From JAAYDI01 sp052034005 (lineage in GTDB: Bacteria > Planctomycetota > Planctomycetia > Pirellulales > Pirellulaceae), in contig JBPOJB010000021.1 in assembly GCA_052034005.1 (NCBI GenBank), forward strand, positions 1 through 21,078: a stretch of DNA of 21,078 bases, read 5' to 3'. Positions 6,283 through 14,172 of this stretch are shown here, piece by piece. The notes beneath the pieces were generated by a model, which had not been told where the DNA came from, searched no databases, and saw only the letters and a list, made by a program, of their open reading frames with translations. The position numbers were made by a program, and so were the translations under genes. Positions within the stretch are counted from its first letter, which is position 1. The number at the start of each line of letters is the position of its first letter.

Positions 6283-6308
6283 ACACCCTGGTTCTTTCAC
6301 GTCGCCAC
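6283..6308. repeat. 26-bp repeat module, copy 2
   Basis: 25 of 26 bases match 4647-4672. It is the last repeat module before the 3' end of the LamG-type gene at 6361. Confidence 0.65.
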
Positions 6309-6360
6309 CTGTGGACGCGTGGGGCCGGAACGCGGCCGGCTCGAGGTGTCGGCCCGCGCA

Positions 6361-9300
6361 TCAGGGCTGATCCGCGACCAGCAGCTCGCCGTCATACTGG
6401 GAGCCGGACGCGAGGTCCCGGACGCGCAGGTGCCAGGCGCCCGGGAGGTCATTGCGCGCCAAGTCGAACGTCAGCTCCAGGCGGCCCGCGACGGCCGCGT
6501 GATGGCCGGAGTACTCCGCGAGCCGGCCGTCTGGATCGCGCAGCTCCACGCACAACGGCAACACGGCCGGGACCGCAACGCCCTGATCGTCCCGCACCTC
6601 GATCGTGCAATGCGCCGACTGGCCGAGGGCAACCGATTCGGGCAGCGACACGTGGATCGCGCCGATCGCGCGCGGCACCGACAGGAACAGGCGGCCGTCG
6701 CACGGACCCAGAACGACCGGCCAGGTCAGGGTCGCCCACTGGGCGTCCGCCGCCTGCTCCCGGACCGAATCGAGCCGGCGATGCGCCAACAGGTCGTACA
6801 CCACGCTGCCGCGCGGCTGACTGCGCAGCGTCACCGTTGATTCCGAGACGCGGCCGGCTTCCTGCACCAGCCCATGCTGGCCGACATAGCGCCCGAACTC
6901 GCGGCGATCGTTGACCAAGAAAAGGTAGGTTGACGAGCCGTTCGCGGAAAACGTCCTGCGAAACGGCACCACGTCCAAGTTCGAGGATTGGGCGGGGCAG
7001 GCATACTTGCCGGCCAGTTCGCGTTGGAGCGTCTCGGCCAGCGCGAGCAGCGCCGCTTTGTCGACGGCGGCCTGCCCGGTACGGGCGAGCGGCGTCAGGC
7101 GGATGTCCGGCGAGATCGCCGGTGCCAGACGGTCGTCCGCCACGATGATGCCGCCGCGCTGCTGGAATGCGCGCACGCGTTCCGCGACCGGCTGGGTGAG
7201 CACGTCGGCGTCGGGCATGACCAGCACCTGGTAGCCATCCAGGCCGAACCGCGTGATGCTCTCGTCGTACAAGACGTCCGCCTGCAAGCCGGCATGCTGC
7301 AGCACCTGGTAGCAGTCCCCGGTCCAAGTGTGGCTCCATCCATACGCGCCGCGGTGCGCGAACATCTGCGCGGCGAAGCTCTCGTAGAACGCGACCTCCG
7401 GCCGCGCCGCCGGGACGCGTCGCAGCATCGGGCCGAACGGCTCGACGATCTCGCGGATCAGCCGTCGCAGCTCCTGTTGGGTCTCCGGGTGGGTGTAGCG
7501 GTAGCTCGCTGCGTCGCCGGTCGGGACCAGGCTCTGCCAACCGTGGTACATGATGCCCTGGACGGGCCGGCTGATCTTCGTCCAGAACGCTTCGCGCAGA
7601 TGCATGGGCGCGATCGTGATGAAGGCCGCATCCGGCTCCCGGTCTTCCCAGGGCGAGCGGATCCGCGGCTGGTGCGGCTCCGCGATCGGCGCGGTCTGCG
7701 AGCGGTACCAGATGATCTGGGTCATCTTCATCACGCGTTGCGGCGTGTTGGCGCCGCGCGCCATGGCCAGCAATTCGTCGGTCGGCAGGCCGATCCGCAG
7801 CGGCTCCGGATAGGAGTAGGTCCACTGGGACAAGTAGTCGACTTCGCCGCCGCTGCCGAACACGCTCGCCACGCGCACAGCCGGATCGTGAAACGTCCAG
7901 AGGTCCGGGCGATCCGCGGCGCCCCGTCTGAGCCCGCGCACGACGGCCGTGTTCAGCGCCGGCCAACCGTCCCCTTCGCGCCAGAACCATTGCAAGTACC
8001 GATATGCCGGGTGGTCGTCTCGGATCACGCCGTCGGCCGGGAAATCGCTCAGAGACTGCCGCTCGACACCCCATTTGGACGCCACCTCCGGCGGGATCTC
8101 TGCGCCGGCTGCTTGCCGGTACGCCGCCCGGTCCACCTCGCTGAAACTCAGCGCCGCCGCGTCGCGCACCTCGCTGTGAATCAGCGCGCCGTCGAACGCC
8201 GGGAACCGCCCGTAGAGTCTGCCGGCCGAGTAGCCCACATCCTCGCAGAACCGGCGCACTGGTTCGTACAGGCCGTTGACGCCTGCCTCCGGCAGCGGGT
8301 TTCCCGCCCGATCCAGCCGCGCGAACTCGCTCGTCAGGCCCGCGAGGGTGTGGCCGGGCGCTAGCGAGATCAGCACTCGGAAGTCATTGGCCAGCGCTTC
8401 ATCGAGCATTGCCGCGACCGCTCGCTGCTTCTCCGCCGGCCAGGACTCCTGCGGCTGCTTCCGCTGCCATACCTGTTGCTCGTCGACATCCAGGCCCAGG
8501 CAATGCGTGAAACCGATCTCTTTCAAGCGGGGCAGTTCCTTCACGACCGCCGACACGCCTCCCACGCCCCATTGCACCACCGGCATGCGATCGGGCAGGG
8601 GCCGCGCGACGATCTGGATCGGAAACGACTGGACCAGGCGATCGCCCGGTCCGGACTCGGCATCCGGCGTGTCGTCCGAGAGCAGGGAGCTGAGCTGCAA
8701 CTCATACTGCTGCGGGCGCAGGCTCGTGTCGATCGGGAACTCCACCGACCGTGCCTGGCCCGGCTTCAAGTCGGTCAGCGTGAAATGGGCGCCGGCGAAA
8801 CCGGACATCGCGACCGAGAGCCGCACGTCGCGCAGCATTTCCGGCTGCAGGTTCGTGAGGCGGATCACCGCCGTGGGCGGCGGCTCCTTGCGCACGAACA
8901 CGCGGCGCTCCAACTCCAGCTCCATCCGCAGGCGGCCGAATTCGCGGACCCCGCGGCTGATCCGGACCTGATCGAGCACGCCGGCGAATCCGGAATACAG
9001 GCTCCCCGTGCGATCGCCGATCGACAAGGGGAGCGGGCCGGGCGAGATCGAACGCCGGCCGGGCGCGGTCTGTCCGCCGAGCGATGCGCCATTGCGATAG
9101 AAGCAGACGGTGCCGGCCCCGTCGTAGGTGACCGCAACGTGCTGCCAGGTGTCCGCGGGCCATGCGACGGCGTCTGAATAGAAGGTCTCCGAATCGCTGC
9201 CGAAACCCAACGTCAATTGCAGCCGGCGCGCCGCGTTGTCGGCGGCGGCGGTCAGCAGGAGCTGATAATCGTTGTGCGACACGTATTTCTTGCACAACAA

Positions 9301-9657
9301 ATGGCAGTTGCCCTGCGGCGGTAGGTCGGACGAGGGCTTGAGCCACAGATCGATCGTCAGCGCACCGGCGGGCGACAGGTCGGGATGGGGTGGCGCCACG
9401 GCTGCGTGCCGCGTGTCTTCCACCGGCCAGCCGGGGAACGAGCGCAGTCCGCCGCCGAACTTCCCGTCGGCACACGTCTGGGCGCCTTCCAGCTGCAGCG
9501 TGTGACCGTGCCCCGACGAATCCTCCAGTTCCGCGCCCGCGTTGAACTGCCAGAGCGCGATGACGTGCGCGGCCTGAGCCTCCTCCCGCGCGTATTCCCG
9601 CTGCCACGGGTCGGCCAGTTGACCGGTCACAAGCGCCGCCAGCACGAGACTGAACAT
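6361..9657 (-). CDS. Large secreted LamG plus glycosidase-like protein with amidotransferase-like domain
   Basis: I start this at ATG 9657 (1098 aa), which has GGGGGA seven bases upstream and begins directly with a signal peptide MFSLVLAALVTGQLA; in-frame ATGs at 9663 and 9672 are alternatives. Numbering from 9672, the order is: LamG/concanavalin-type sandwich (about 36-245, ALWQFNAGAELEDSSGHGHT), an Ig-like strand segment (about 255-355), and a TIM-barrel-like region (about 362-715). The barrel region includes VVQWGVGG, RVLISLAPGH, ALIHSEVRDA (E501 a candidate acid/base), VDYLSQWTYSYPEPL and GIMYHGWQSL. A GH42-trimerisation or class I amidotransferase-like domain (about 757-865, YQVLVMPDADVLTQPV) and C-terminal beta domains follow. 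Likely an extracellular glycan-active enzyme; the exact family is not recognised. It is last in a three-gene same-strand run, about 40 bp after the SGNH-PQQ gene. Confidence 0.75.
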   Translation of the reverse strand: MFSLVLAALVTGQLADPWQREYAREEAQAAHVIALWQFNAGAELEDSSGHGHTLQLEGAQTCADGKFGGGLRSFPGWPVEDTRHAAVAPPHPDLSPAGALTIDLWLKPSSDLPPQGNCHLLCKKYVSHNDYQLLLTAAADNAARRLQLTLGFGSDSETFYSDAVAWPADTWQHVAVTYDGAGTVCFYRNGASLGGQTAPGRRSISPGPLPLSIGDRTGSLYSGFAGVLDQVRISRGVREFGRLRMELELERRVFVRKEPPPTAVIRLTNLQPEMLRDVRLSVAMSGFAGAHFTLTDLKPGQARSVEFPIDTSLRPQQYELQLSSLLSDDTPDAESGPGDRLVQSFPIQIVARPLPDRMPVVQWGVGGVSAVVKELPRLKEIGFTHCLGLDVDEQQVWQRKQPQESWPAEKQRAVAAMLDEALANDFRVLISLAPGHTLAGLTSEFARLDRAGNPLPEAGVNGLYEPVRRFCEDVGYSAGRLYGRFPAFDGALIHSEVRDAAALSFSEVDRAAYRQAAGAEIPPEVASKWGVERQSLSDFPADGVIRDDHPAYRYLQWFWREGDGWPALNTAVVRGLRRGAADRPDLWTFHDPAVRVASVFGSGGEVDYLSQWTYSYPEPLRIGLPTDELLAMARGANTPQRVMKMTQIIWYRSQTAPIAEPHQPRIRSPWEDREPDAAFITIAPMHLREAFWTKISRPVQGIMYHGWQSLVPTGDAASYRYTHPETQQELRRLIREIVEPFGPMLRRVPAARPEVAFYESFAAQMFAHRGAYGWSHTWTGDCYQVLQHAGLQADVLYDESITRFGLDGYQVLVMPDADVLTQPVAERVRAFQQRGGIIVADDRLAPAISPDIRLTPLARTGQAAVDKAALLALAETLQRELAGKYACPAQSSNLDVVPFRRTFSANGSSTYLFLVNDRREFGRYVGQHGLVQEAGRVSESTVTLRSQPRGSVVYDLLAHRRLDSVREQAADAQWATLTWPVVLGPCDGRLFLSVPRAIGAIHVSLPESVALGQSAHCTIEVRDDQGVAVPAVLPLCVELRDPDGRLAEYSGHHAAVAGRLELTFDLARNDLPGAWHLRVRDLASGSQYDGELLVADQP

Positions 9658-9696
9658 CGACATGTCCCCCATTGGATCGGCGTCCAGCCTGTCCCG

Positions 9697-11613
9697 CTAT
9701 TGCTCGATCTTATACAGGTGCGTGCGGGTCCGGACCACCAGCGCCGTGCCCGCCACGGCCGGGCTGGCCTTCATCTCACCCTCCAACGAGTTCACCGCCA
9801 GCACCTTGTATTCCGGTTCCGGGCCAAGGACGGTCGCCGTCGCATCCTGGTTGAAGAAGTACACGCGTTCGTCGGCGTAGATGGGTGAAGCAGTATACTC
9901 GCCTTTCAGGCGGTGCTTCCAGATCAGGTCGCCCGACTGCGCGTCGACACAGGACGCGATGCCCGAATCGGTCACCATATACAGGCGCGGGCCGATCAAC
10001 AGCATCGAAGGTTGGGCGGGCACGGCGTCTCGGATCCGCCAGGCCACCCGCGTATCGGTCACATCGCCGTCGCCGCCGGGGCGGACCGCCCACAATTCAG
10101 GCCGCTCGAAGTCGTTCACGAAGTACACCAGCCCGTGCCCGAAGAGCGGCCGGAGCACCAGCGACCAGCCGTCGTGGCGGATCTTCCACAACTCGCGGCC
10201 GGTCGCGGGATCGTAGCCTAGGATGGCTTTGGCGGTGGGACTGATCAGCTCTCGGCGTCCGTGGGTCTCGATCACCGTGGGCGTGCAGAATGCCTTGCGG
10301 CAGCTGTACGGGAACTGGCTGTAGTCGATCGAGCGGTCCGTCTTCCAGACTGTCTGGCCGGTCATCTTGTCCAGCGCGACGACATACTGCACGTCGCGCC
10401 CGTCGACGTGCACGATCAGCAGGTCCTGGTAGAGAATGGGCGACGAGCCGGGGCCTTCGTGATGATCGCAGTTCAAATCGCGCCGCGCCCACAGCAGCTG
10501 GCCGCTGGCCGTGTCCAGGCAGGCGGTGCCGTAGGTGCCGTAATGCACGTAGACGCGCGGGCCATCGATGGCCGGCGTGGGAGACGCGTAGCTGTTGACC
10601 GACGCGATGTGGCCCGGTTCCGCCACGTCAAAGACCTTGACGTCGTGCACGATCCGGCCGCTGTCGCGATCCACGCACACGGCGAACAACTGCGTGCCGT
10701 CCTCGGTGGCGGTCGTGATCCAAATCTGGTTCTGCCAGACGACGGGCGAGGACCAGCCGTAACCATGAATGGGGACCTTCCAGGCGATGTTCTCGGTCTC
10801 GCTCCAGTGGAGCGGCAGTCCAGGCGAACAGGCGTGCCCGTCACCGGTCGGCCCCCGGAACTCAGGCCAGTTGGATGCCGACGCGCGCTCGAGGACGGCG
10901 TGCCAGATCCCGTCGGCGATCGCCTGCATTCCCCGGTCGCCCGGATGGGCCGCGACGCCCGCATGTTGGAACGCCCGTTCCGCGCTGGCGAAGTTCCTTT
11001 CATCCTTGTCCAAGTCCTTCAGTTCGATGAACGAGTCGCCCGTTTCCCGGCAGGCGTGCGCCATCAGCCCGTTCCGGACCGGCTCGGCCCAGAACGTGCT
11101 CCGCACGAAGATCGCCGGTTGTCCGCGTTGGCGGAGCGTTTGGAGCAGTCTCACGAACGCCGACCGGTATGCGTCCTGCGCTTCGGGCGTCGACAGCGGC
11201 GCCACATTCTCGCCCAGCGCGACGATGATGATGTCGGCTTGGAAGTCCAGCACGTCACGCAGGCCGGCCGCCAAATCGTAGGTCGCGTACTGCCGTTCGA
11301 AATCGGCCAGGTTCCTGACGAGCACTTGCGGCTCGGCGCCCGTGGCCTCCCGGACGTTGGCGATCAGCAGGTGGACGTAATCCTTCTCCGCCGCGCTGGC
11401 CGCCATCCCCCAGGCGCCGGACCAGCCGATCTGTTCGGCTGGGCCGTGCCAGGTGATGCTGTTGCCGAGGAATACGATCCTGGCCGCCGGCAGGCAGCCC
11501 AGCCGCGGGTCCGCCGGCCCGTCGGCCGGTTCGAGCGAATCGGCTCGCGTGCCGAGCGACAGGAGCACAGCCAGCGCCGACAAGCCCGCGGTCCGAAAGC
11601 CGTGGTTCATCAT
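9697..11613 (-). CDS. Secreted SGNH-hydrolase / PQQ-type beta-propeller fusion
   Basis: The 638-residue protein has a signal peptide (AGLSALAVLLSLGTRADS) and two domains. Residues about 44-242 are an SGNH/GDSL hydrolase: RIVFLGNSIT (nucleophile S52), VALGEN (134-136) and AAHPGDRGM (H223). The Asp that usually sits three residues before the catalytic His is Val220 here, so activity is uncertain. Residues about 248-638 are a PQQ-like eight-bladed propeller opening NWPEFRGPTGDGHACSPGLP, with repeated blade motifs such as LYxxDxxSGxxxW. Such propellers are abundant secreted planctomycete proteins; whether this one binds a quinone is unknown. The SGNH part may de-esterify a glycan. It lies between the BNR gene (61 bp gap) and the LamG gene on the same strand, probably one operon. 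Confidence 0.82.
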   Translation of the reverse strand: MMNHGFRTAGLSALAVLLSLGTRADSLEPADGPADPRLGCLPAARIVFLGNSITWHGPAEQIGWSGAWGMAASAAEKDYVHLLIANVREATGAEPQVLVRNLADFERQYATYDLAAGLRDVLDFQADIIIVALGENVAPLSTPEAQDAYRSAFVRLLQTLRQRGQPAIFVRSTFWAEPVRNGLMAHACRETGDSFIELKDLDKDERNFASAERAFQHAGVAAHPGDRGMQAIADGIWHAVLERASASNWPEFRGPTGDGHACSPGLPLHWSETENIAWKVPIHGYGWSSPVVWQNQIWITTATEDGTQLFAVCVDRDSGRIVHDVKVFDVAEPGHIASVNSYASPTPAIDGPRVYVHYGTYGTACLDTASGQLLWARRDLNCDHHEGPGSSPILYQDLLIVHVDGRDVQYVVALDKMTGQTVWKTDRSIDYSQFPYSCRKAFCTPTVIETHGRRELISPTAKAILGYDPATGRELWKIRHDGWSLVLRPLFGHGLVYFVNDFERPELWAVRPGGDGDVTDTRVAWRIRDAVPAQPSMLLIGPRLYMVTDSGIASCVDAQSGDLIWKHRLKGEYTASPIYADERVYFFNQDATATVLGPEPEYKVLAVNSLEGEMKASPAVAGTALVVRTRTHLYKIEQ

Positions 11614-11674
11614 AAGCCTTGGTCCTCAGCTATTGCCCGAGCTGCCATGCGCGTGGAGCAGGGCGCCGGTCAGC

Positions 11675-13984
11675 TCATTCGTCATCCGGCGTGGCGGGTC
11701 CGCGCCACACGCTGCCGCCGAACGTGGTCAGGTAAATGCGCCGGGGGTCGGCGGGGTCGAACTCCACACGCTGGATGTTCGAGAACGGCAGTTTGTCAAA
11801 CGGCTTCCAGGACCGGCCGTCGTCGCGCGACAGCCAGAGTCCCGCGTCGGGCGCTCCTTCGGTCAGTGTCATGTAGATCCAGTCGTGATGAGCGGGGTGG
11901 AAGTATCCGCCGAACGTCTGCGGGCCTTGTCGGCCGATGCGCTGCCAGGAACGCCCGCCATCGCGCGTGCGATACAGGCCGCCCTGCTGATCCTCCCAGG
12001 TCGCATCGCACGCGCCAATCAGAATGTCGTTGCTGTCGTCCGGGCGGACGGAGAAGTCCTTGGGATAGAGCAGCGGCTGGTCCCGGTTGATCTGCTCCCA
12101 TGATTCGCCCTGATCGCGGGACCGATACAGGCCGACACCGGCGGCGCTCAGCGGTTGGCGCGCGGCGGGCCGCAGCGCGCAGATGACGGCCAGCAGGGTG
12201 CCGTCCGCGTGCAGGACCACGCGGTAGACGCGCATGTTCTGCGGGTCGCCCAGCCCGTTCGCCTTGCGTGTCCAGGTCTTGCCGTCGTCGGTCGACTTGT
12301 ACACCCCGGCCATGAACACGCCCGCGTACAACGTGCGGTTCCCAGGCGGGCTGCGCGGGTCGATCGCGAGCGACGTGACAGGTCGTTTGGGGAGCCCGTG
12401 AGCCTCGGCGTGCCAGGTGGCGCCGAAGTCGCGCGACACGCACACGCCGCCGGGCCCGTCGTGACCGTGCCGCTCGGAGATGATGTTGTCGTTCGGGATG
12501 TCATGAACCTCGGAGAACGCACCCCACAGCATGCCGGGCACGGCGGGGTCGAAGGCGATCTCGTAGCAGGTGTTGCGCCAAGGGGCCCAGGAACCCTTGT
12601 CCCACCAGATCCAGGTCCGGCCCGCGTCCACCGAACGTGCGAACCCCAGATCGGTGTAGGCGATATAGTGGCGATTGGCCGCGTGGGGATCGATGTAGTA
12701 GTGCCAGGTCGTCGTGACCACCAGGCCGTTACACACCCATGCGCTGCCCGGTTGAGGCGTCTGTCCGGGGGCGGGATACGTATCGCCGTGGAACCAGGTC
12801 TGGCCGCCGTTATGCGTGATGTGGCAATCGCTGCGTGTCAGCAGGATGCGCGCGGGGTCGGAATTGCAGATCGCCGCGCCGAACGGGGCGCCCCCGCCTT
12901 TGAGACTCTGACCGACGGACGCCGAGATGTAGTTCGGCGTAATGTTGTAGCGCTCGAACCGGGGGTCCATGAAATACACGTCGCGCCAGCTCTTCCCGCC
13001 GTCATCGCTGCGGTACACGGTCTCGTGATGCGGCGGGTGGAATCCAGTGCTGGTGTTCATGGCGTACACGAGCAGCGGATCGGCATCGGTTGCGAGCAGC
13101 TGGTGATACTGGGCGATCGGCCCGTACGCCCACTGGTCCGCCTGTTTCGTCTCGGTGTTGATGCCCGGCCCCATCGCCGACTGCCAGGAGTCGCCGCGGT
13201 CGTCCGACACGTAGACGCCGCCCGCGAAACGGCCGGCCACCTCCTTGCTGAGGACGCTGCAGTACAGCCGGACCAGGCCGTGTCCGGCGTGTGACGCGCC
13301 GGCAAAGCCCTGGAGGTCGGTCCAGGGCAGGCCTCGCGTGCGCTCCGACCAGGTGCGCCCCAAGTCGTCCGAGCGCCAGATGCCGCGCCGGGTCGCGGCG
13401 AACAGGGTACGGCCGTCGCCGGTCTGATCGAAGTGGAACGTCAGCGCTTCTCCCTGCGGGCCTTCGCACCGGCGCCAAGTCGCCCCGGCATCGAGCGACA
13501 GGCAGCAGCCGCCCTCGCGCGTGCCGAGGAGCATGTGGTCGGGGTGGGACGGGTCGATCGCGATCTCGCCGAACGGCGCCGACTTCAGATCGCCGATCGG
13601 CGAGAAGGTGTGGCCGCCGTCTCGGCTCACCCGCAGCTGTCCGCCCGAGGATGCGAAGATGATCCGCGGATCGCGCGGGTGGAAGGCCGGTCGGCAGCGC
13701 GTATCGCTGCGCAGTTGCCGCTGGTGGATCATCCGCCAATGATGGCCGCCGTCCTCGGAGATATACGCGCCGCTCATGTCGCAATTGATCATCATCAGAT
13801 CGGGATCGAGCGGCGAGATGGCCGGCGAAAACATGCCGCCGCCGCCGGACAGCCCCAGCGGCTCCCAGCCGATGCCGTCCGCCGCGGCACGGCCGCCCGG
13901 CAGGGCCAGGGCCAGCACCCCGGCGATCAGGACCCGCATGCTGCAGCGACGGACTGTTCCGGCGGTGGATGGGAAGAGACACAT
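11675..13984 (-). CDS. Secreted BNR/Asp-box beta-propeller (sialidase/GH74/VPS10-like)
   Basis: The 769-residue product has a signal peptide (RVLIAGVLALALPGGRAAA, about 17-35). The start at 13984 has a consensus AGGAGG (complement of 13990-13995); the internal ATG at residue 16 would also work. I count 13 Asp-box motifs of the S-x-D-x-G-x-x-W type, including SEDGGHHW, SRDGGHTF, SLDAGATW, SDDLGRTW, SDDRGDSW, SDDGGKSW, SVDAGRTW, STDDGKTW, SRDQGESW and SRDDGRSW. That predicts a double or long propeller like GH74 xyloglucanases or VPS10/sortilin propellers. I cannot identify catalytic aspartates, so hydrolase activity is open; carbohydrate binding is the safer inference. It is the first gene of the three-gene minus-strand run and is divergent from the Gfo/Idh/MocA gene at 14173. 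Confidence 0.82.
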   Translation of the reverse strand: MCLFPSTAGTVRRCSMRVLIAGVLALALPGGRAAADGIGWEPLGLSGGGGMFSPAISPLDPDLMMINCDMSGAYISEDGGHHWRMIHQRQLRSDTRCRPAFHPRDPRIIFASSGGQLRVSRDGGHTFSPIGDLKSAPFGEIAIDPSHPDHMLLGTREGGCCLSLDAGATWRRCEGPQGEALTFHFDQTGDGRTLFAATRRGIWRSDDLGRTWSERTRGLPWTDLQGFAGASHAGHGLVRLYCSVLSKEVAGRFAGGVYVSDDRGDSWQSAMGPGINTETKQADQWAYGPIAQYHQLLATDADPLLVYAMNTSTGFHPPHHETVYRSDDGGKSWRDVYFMDPRFERYNITPNYISASVGQSLKGGGAPFGAAICNSDPARILLTRSDCHITHNGGQTWFHGDTYPAPGQTPQPGSAWVCNGLVVTTTWHYYIDPHAANRHYIAYTDLGFARSVDAGRTWIWWDKGSWAPWRNTCYEIAFDPAVPGMLWGAFSEVHDIPNDNIISERHGHDGPGGVCVSRDFGATWHAEAHGLPKRPVTSLAIDPRSPPGNRTLYAGVFMAGVYKSTDDGKTWTRKANGLGDPQNMRVYRVVLHADGTLLAVICALRPAARQPLSAAGVGLYRSRDQGESWEQINRDQPLLYPKDFSVRPDDSNDILIGACDATWEDQQGGLYRTRDGGRSWQRIGRQGPQTFGGYFHPAHHDWIYMTLTEGAPDAGLWLSRDDGRSWKPFDKLPFSNIQRVEFDPADPRRIYLTTFGGSVWRGPATPDDE

Positions 13985-14007
13985 GGGGACCTCCTCGGGG
14001 CGGCTAT

Positions 14008-14026
14008 CGTGTAACCATTCTACACG
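14008..14026. promoter_or_regulatory. Inverted repeat in the divergent promoter region
   Basis: CGTGTA-ACCATTC-TACACG is a perfect 6-bp inverted repeat with a 7-bp spacer. It lies 24 bp upstream of the BNR gene, in the 188-bp gap between two divergent genes. Read on the minus strand, its right arm overlaps TAGAAT, a fair -10 box for the BNR-SGNH-LamG run. It could be an operator for both directions. No -35 of good fit was found and no regulator is encoded in the window. Confidence 0.35.
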
Positions 14027-14172
14027 CGCCCCCGGGTGAACTCATCCGGGGGGACGCGTCCGCTTAGTTGCATCCACCCGCACCGCTGGCTAGACTGGCG
14101 CGAGGTCCAGCGGCTGTGTGAGAATGACGTACTGAAGCGGCCGGTCAGATCGAACTACGAAGGAGAATACCC

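Noticed and set aside
6988..8364. 458-codon open frame on the plus strand
   Set aside because: Lies entirely inside the LamG-glycosidase gene on the opposite strand, with no domain signal.
10261..12090. 609-codon open frame on the plus strand
   Set aside because: Antisense to the SGNH-PQQ and BNR genes and crosses the gap between them; composition is typical of a GC-driven shadow.
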